Position numbers and translations under genes: made by a program. A stretch of 35,675 nt of DNA from NCBI GenBank assembly GCA_023259015.1, contig JAHFRC010000016.1, forward strand, positions 1 to 35,675. Reading direction: 5' to 3'. Origin of the DNA: Nitrosomonadales bacterium. Its GTDB lineage: Bacteria; Pseudomonadota; Gammaproteobacteria; Burkholderiales; Gallionellaceae. Positions 34,274 to 35,675 of the stretch are shown in pieces. Positions within the stretch are counted from its first letter, which is position 1; every line of letters starts with the position of its first letter. The notes beneath the pieces were generated by a model. It was not told where the DNA came from, searched no databases, and saw only the letters and a program-made list of their open reading frames with translations.

Positions 34274-35077
34274 TTAAGTCGGTGTTTGCGATTTGTTGCT
34301 GCCGCGCGCGTGATTGACGAGATATGCCCTGCCGGGGTGAGTTGCTGTCAGCACATAGTCTTGAGAATTACTGCTGTAATTTCTCGAGACATAACTCCTT
34401 GCCTCAAGTTCGCCAAGATTGTATTCGGCAAGAATCTTATCATTACCCGATGATGCAATAAGCCCCTTCTGTGCTAGGCCAGTCGCAGAGTTAGCAACTT
34501 TCTTAAGCATCTCAACTTGGTTATCATCTAGTTCAGTGCTCGTCTCAGTCGATTTTTGAGACGGTAATTTTGCTTGTTTCTTTGTCCGATTAACCTCTTC
34601 CTTTTCACGAGGCTGCAACTCTTTTATCGTTTCCTTTAGTCTTGTGATTTCTGCTGACCGATGCTCCAACTCCTGCTCAAATTCAAGTCTAGCCTTTAAT
34701 GTTTCGTGGCGTAGCTCACGTGCTTCTTCACGAGTTAGTGGCGTTTCATCATCAATACGCTGCTGAATTTCTTTAAGGTCACGTTGCCGCCTCCGCCAGT
34801 ATTCGTAAACAAACTTTGCCGGAATCGGATAAATGAATATTAAAGCTAGTGTGGTAAAGAGGGGGTAGAGCGTGCCACGAAGAAAAATAGCCTGATAAGA
34901 ATTGAAGATGTTGGCGTCTATGAAAGTAAATTTTTCTGCCGCTGGCATTGAGGACAAAAGAACCAGCACGAAACGATAGTTCCATGCAATCCATGAAATG
35001 GCAAAAGCCCCGAGCAAAGGGCTAGAGGCTCTTTCATAGAGTTGTGCTTTAACGGTCTTTGCTAAATCATCGAGCAT
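34274..35077 (-). CDS. Hypothetical membrane protein with coiled coil
   Basis: 267 residues; family not recognised. A short amphipathic N-terminus (MLDDLAKTVKAQLYERASSP) precedes two membrane helices (about 21-43 and 67-90), then a long charged coiled coil (about 95-165, many Glu/Arg), a Ser/Thr/Lys-rich linker, and a small C-terminal domain (VEMLKKVANSATGLAQKGLI, then LGELEARSYVSRNY ... VLTATHPGRAYLVNH) that could be a winged-helix-like sensor. Base composition is AT-richer than the flanking metabolic genes, suggesting acquisition. Good ribosome binding site (AGGTGAT) before ATG 35077. The membrane anchor plus coiled coil plus soluble tip suggests a sensor or effector; that is inference. Confidence 0.75.
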   Translation of the reverse strand: MLDDLAKTVKAQLYERASSPLLGAFAISWIAWNYRFVLVLLSSMPAAEKFTFIDANIFNSYQAIFLRGTLYPLFTTLALIFIYPIPAKFVYEYWRRRQRDLKEIQQRIDDETPLTREEARELRHETLKARLEFEQELEHRSAEITRLKETIKELQPREKEEVNRTKKQAKLPSQKSTETSTELDDNQVEMLKKVANSATGLAQKGLIASSGNDKILAEYNLGELEARSYVSRNYSSNSQDYVLTATHPGRAYLVNHARGSNKSQTPT

Positions 35078-35142
35078 GACATCACCTGTCTGTTTAAGTT
35101 ACGTCGTCTTCTTTGGTCGAATCTTCGCACAATTCACGACGG

Positions 35143-35478
35143 TTAACTATTCCCCGTTCGTCCTGAGCTTGTCGAAGGATGTACGGGCGCACCATCCCTG
35201 TCGTAACCCTTCGCCAAACGGGATACTTCTGCCCAATCGCCTCGTATCATCGCTTCCTTTTTCTTGCGGCCCCAGCCTTTGATTTGTTGTTCGGCAGCTA
35301 AAGCTTCTTCACGGGTTACGCATTCCTGACTGAATACCAACTCAACTGGCAAGCGGCTGGCGGTATAACCACCATATAATCCGTTCTGGTGTTCGCCGAT
35401 ACGTTTTTCGAGATTATCGGTGTGCCCGGTGTAATAGGAGTTGTCGGCGCAGCGCAAGATGTAAACCCAGAAGCTCAT
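35143..35478 (-). CDS. GIY-YIG nuclease-like protein, C-terminus encoded by flanking repeat
   Basis: 111 residues of the small YhbQ/UPF0213-like GIY-YIG group. VYIL (5-8) and YYTGHT (15-20) are the GIY and YIG strands, followed by Arg26 and His30 (LEKRIGEHQNG), then EEALAAEQQIKGWGRKKKEA. The residues needed for a metal-dependent nick appear present. The last twelve codons (HPSTSSGRTGNS) are the translation of the repeat at 35154-35178, so the original C-terminus has been replaced or extended by repeat sequence. Together with the opposite repeat at 35504-35528 the gene forms a compact unit of about 375 bp. Function in vivo unknown. Confidence 0.92.
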   Translation of the reverse strand: MSFWVYILRCADNSYYTGHTDNLEKRIGEHQNGLYGGYTASRLPVELVFSQECVTREEALAAEQQIKGWGRKKKEAMIRGDWAEVSRLAKGYDRDGAPVHPSTSSGRTGNS

Positions 35479-35528
35479 AGTTTGTTGCTCCGTTTTCTTT
35501 CACCCTTCGACAAGCTCAGGGCGAACGG
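35154..35528. mobile_element. GIY-YIG gene bracketed by inverted CTTCGACAAGCTCAG repeats
   Basis: Left arm 35154-35178 (CCGTTCGTCCTGAGCTTGTC then GAAGG) and right arm 35504-35528 (CCTTCGACAAGCTCAGGGCG then AACGG) are inverted and match at 24 of 25 positions. They enclose almost the whole GIY-YIG gene; the stop codon lies just outside the left arm. A gene-less pair of the same arms is at 3902-3972. Confidence 0.8.
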
Positions 35529-35570
35529 TGTGGTGGGGACTCAGACGAACGGCATGGTGGGTACTGCCGG

Positions 35571-35675
35571 TTACAAAAACCTCGCCACCATCCCCTTTGC
35601 CAACTCCCCCTGCAACGGTATCTGCACATGATGCCCGCTGCCCGGTGCGACATTGATCGCAGCACCTTCGAGACT
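35571..35675 (-). CDS. C-terminal fragment of a probable U32-family (TrhP/YegQ-like) protein
   Basis: An open frame entering from the right edge encodes 34 residues ending in TAA at 35571: SLEGAAINVAPGSGHHVQIP then LQGELAKGMVARFL. The pattern Pro-Gly-x-Gly-His-x-Val-x-Ile-Pro-Leu ... Leu-x-Arg-Phe-Leu is like the C-terminal end of U32 peptidase-family proteins such as TrhP (tRNA U34 hydroxylation). The assignment is tentative because only the end is visible. The 42 bp between its stop and the repeat arm contains no feature. Confidence 0.5.
   Translation of the reverse strand, partial: SLEGAAINVAPGSGHHVQIPLQGELAKGMVARFL

Overview
The window looks like chromosomal DNA of a betaproteobacterium, probably Nitrosomonadales or close to Gallionellaceae. 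The reasons are the classic betaproteobacterial blocks (pilMNOPQ-aroK-aroB-dgt divergent from a class A PBP; trmJ-cysE-iscRSUA-hscBA-fdx-iscX), high-GC codon use, and a second, N-type F-ATPase operon. The family-level placement is inference. No rRNA, tRNA, CRISPR array or complete insertion sequence was seen.

Layout. 1-3.3 kb: the 3' part of metH with an in-frame palindrome inserted in an interdomain linker, an AT-richer HEPN-like ORF, an orphan addiction-module antitoxin joined to hicB-hicA, and an FKBP-type isomerase. 3.3-5.3 kb: a structured repeat, a DUF486 membrane protein and the muropeptide ligase mpl. 5.3-13.4 kb (minus strand): pilM-N-O-P-Q (type IV pilus alignment complex and secretin), a terminator and hairpin cluster, then aroK-aroB-dgt. 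13.5-16.4 kb: PBP1A and a nucleotidyltransferase-like gene. 16.5-25.0 kb (minus strand): trmJ, cysE, the ISC iron-sulfur operon with an IscR type-1 operator at its promoter, dsbB and a secreted SRPBCC protein. 25.6-26.4 kb: ttcA. 26.5-33.5 kb: N-type ATPase operon atpD-C-Q-B-E-F-A-G. 33.5-35.7 kb: a YhcH-like gene, a membrane coiled-coil protein, a GIY-YIG protein and the end of a probable U32 protein.

The most unusual content is in the repeats. Four elements bounded by 26-bp inverted arms (three CACGAAG-type units at 9-bp spacing) sit at the atpD/C, atpF/A and atpA/G junctions and after atpG. The second encloses exactly one gene, a GxxExxY-family PD-(D/E)XK nuclease-like protein. At the right end a GIY-YIG nuclease-like gene is bracketed in the same way by an unrelated 25-bp inverted repeat, which also encodes its C-terminus; gene-less relatives of that repeat lie near 2.0, 2.9 and 3.9 kb. 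Two small nucleases, each packaged with its own palindrome family and gene-less copies, suggest a RAYT/REP-like strategy using different enzymes. A third family is a ~175-bp structured repeat in two copies (3.34-3.51 kb and, inverted inside the isc operon, 20.60-20.77 kb) whose differences preserve base pairing, including a possible pseudoknot.

Functional themes: Fe-S cluster assembly (iscR-iscX), cysteine supply (cysE) and tRNA position-32 modification (trmJ; ttcA, an Fe-S enzyme) lie together. The N-ATPase lacks atpR, has a b subunit with a delta-like C-terminus, and has a c subunit that lost some Na+ ligands.
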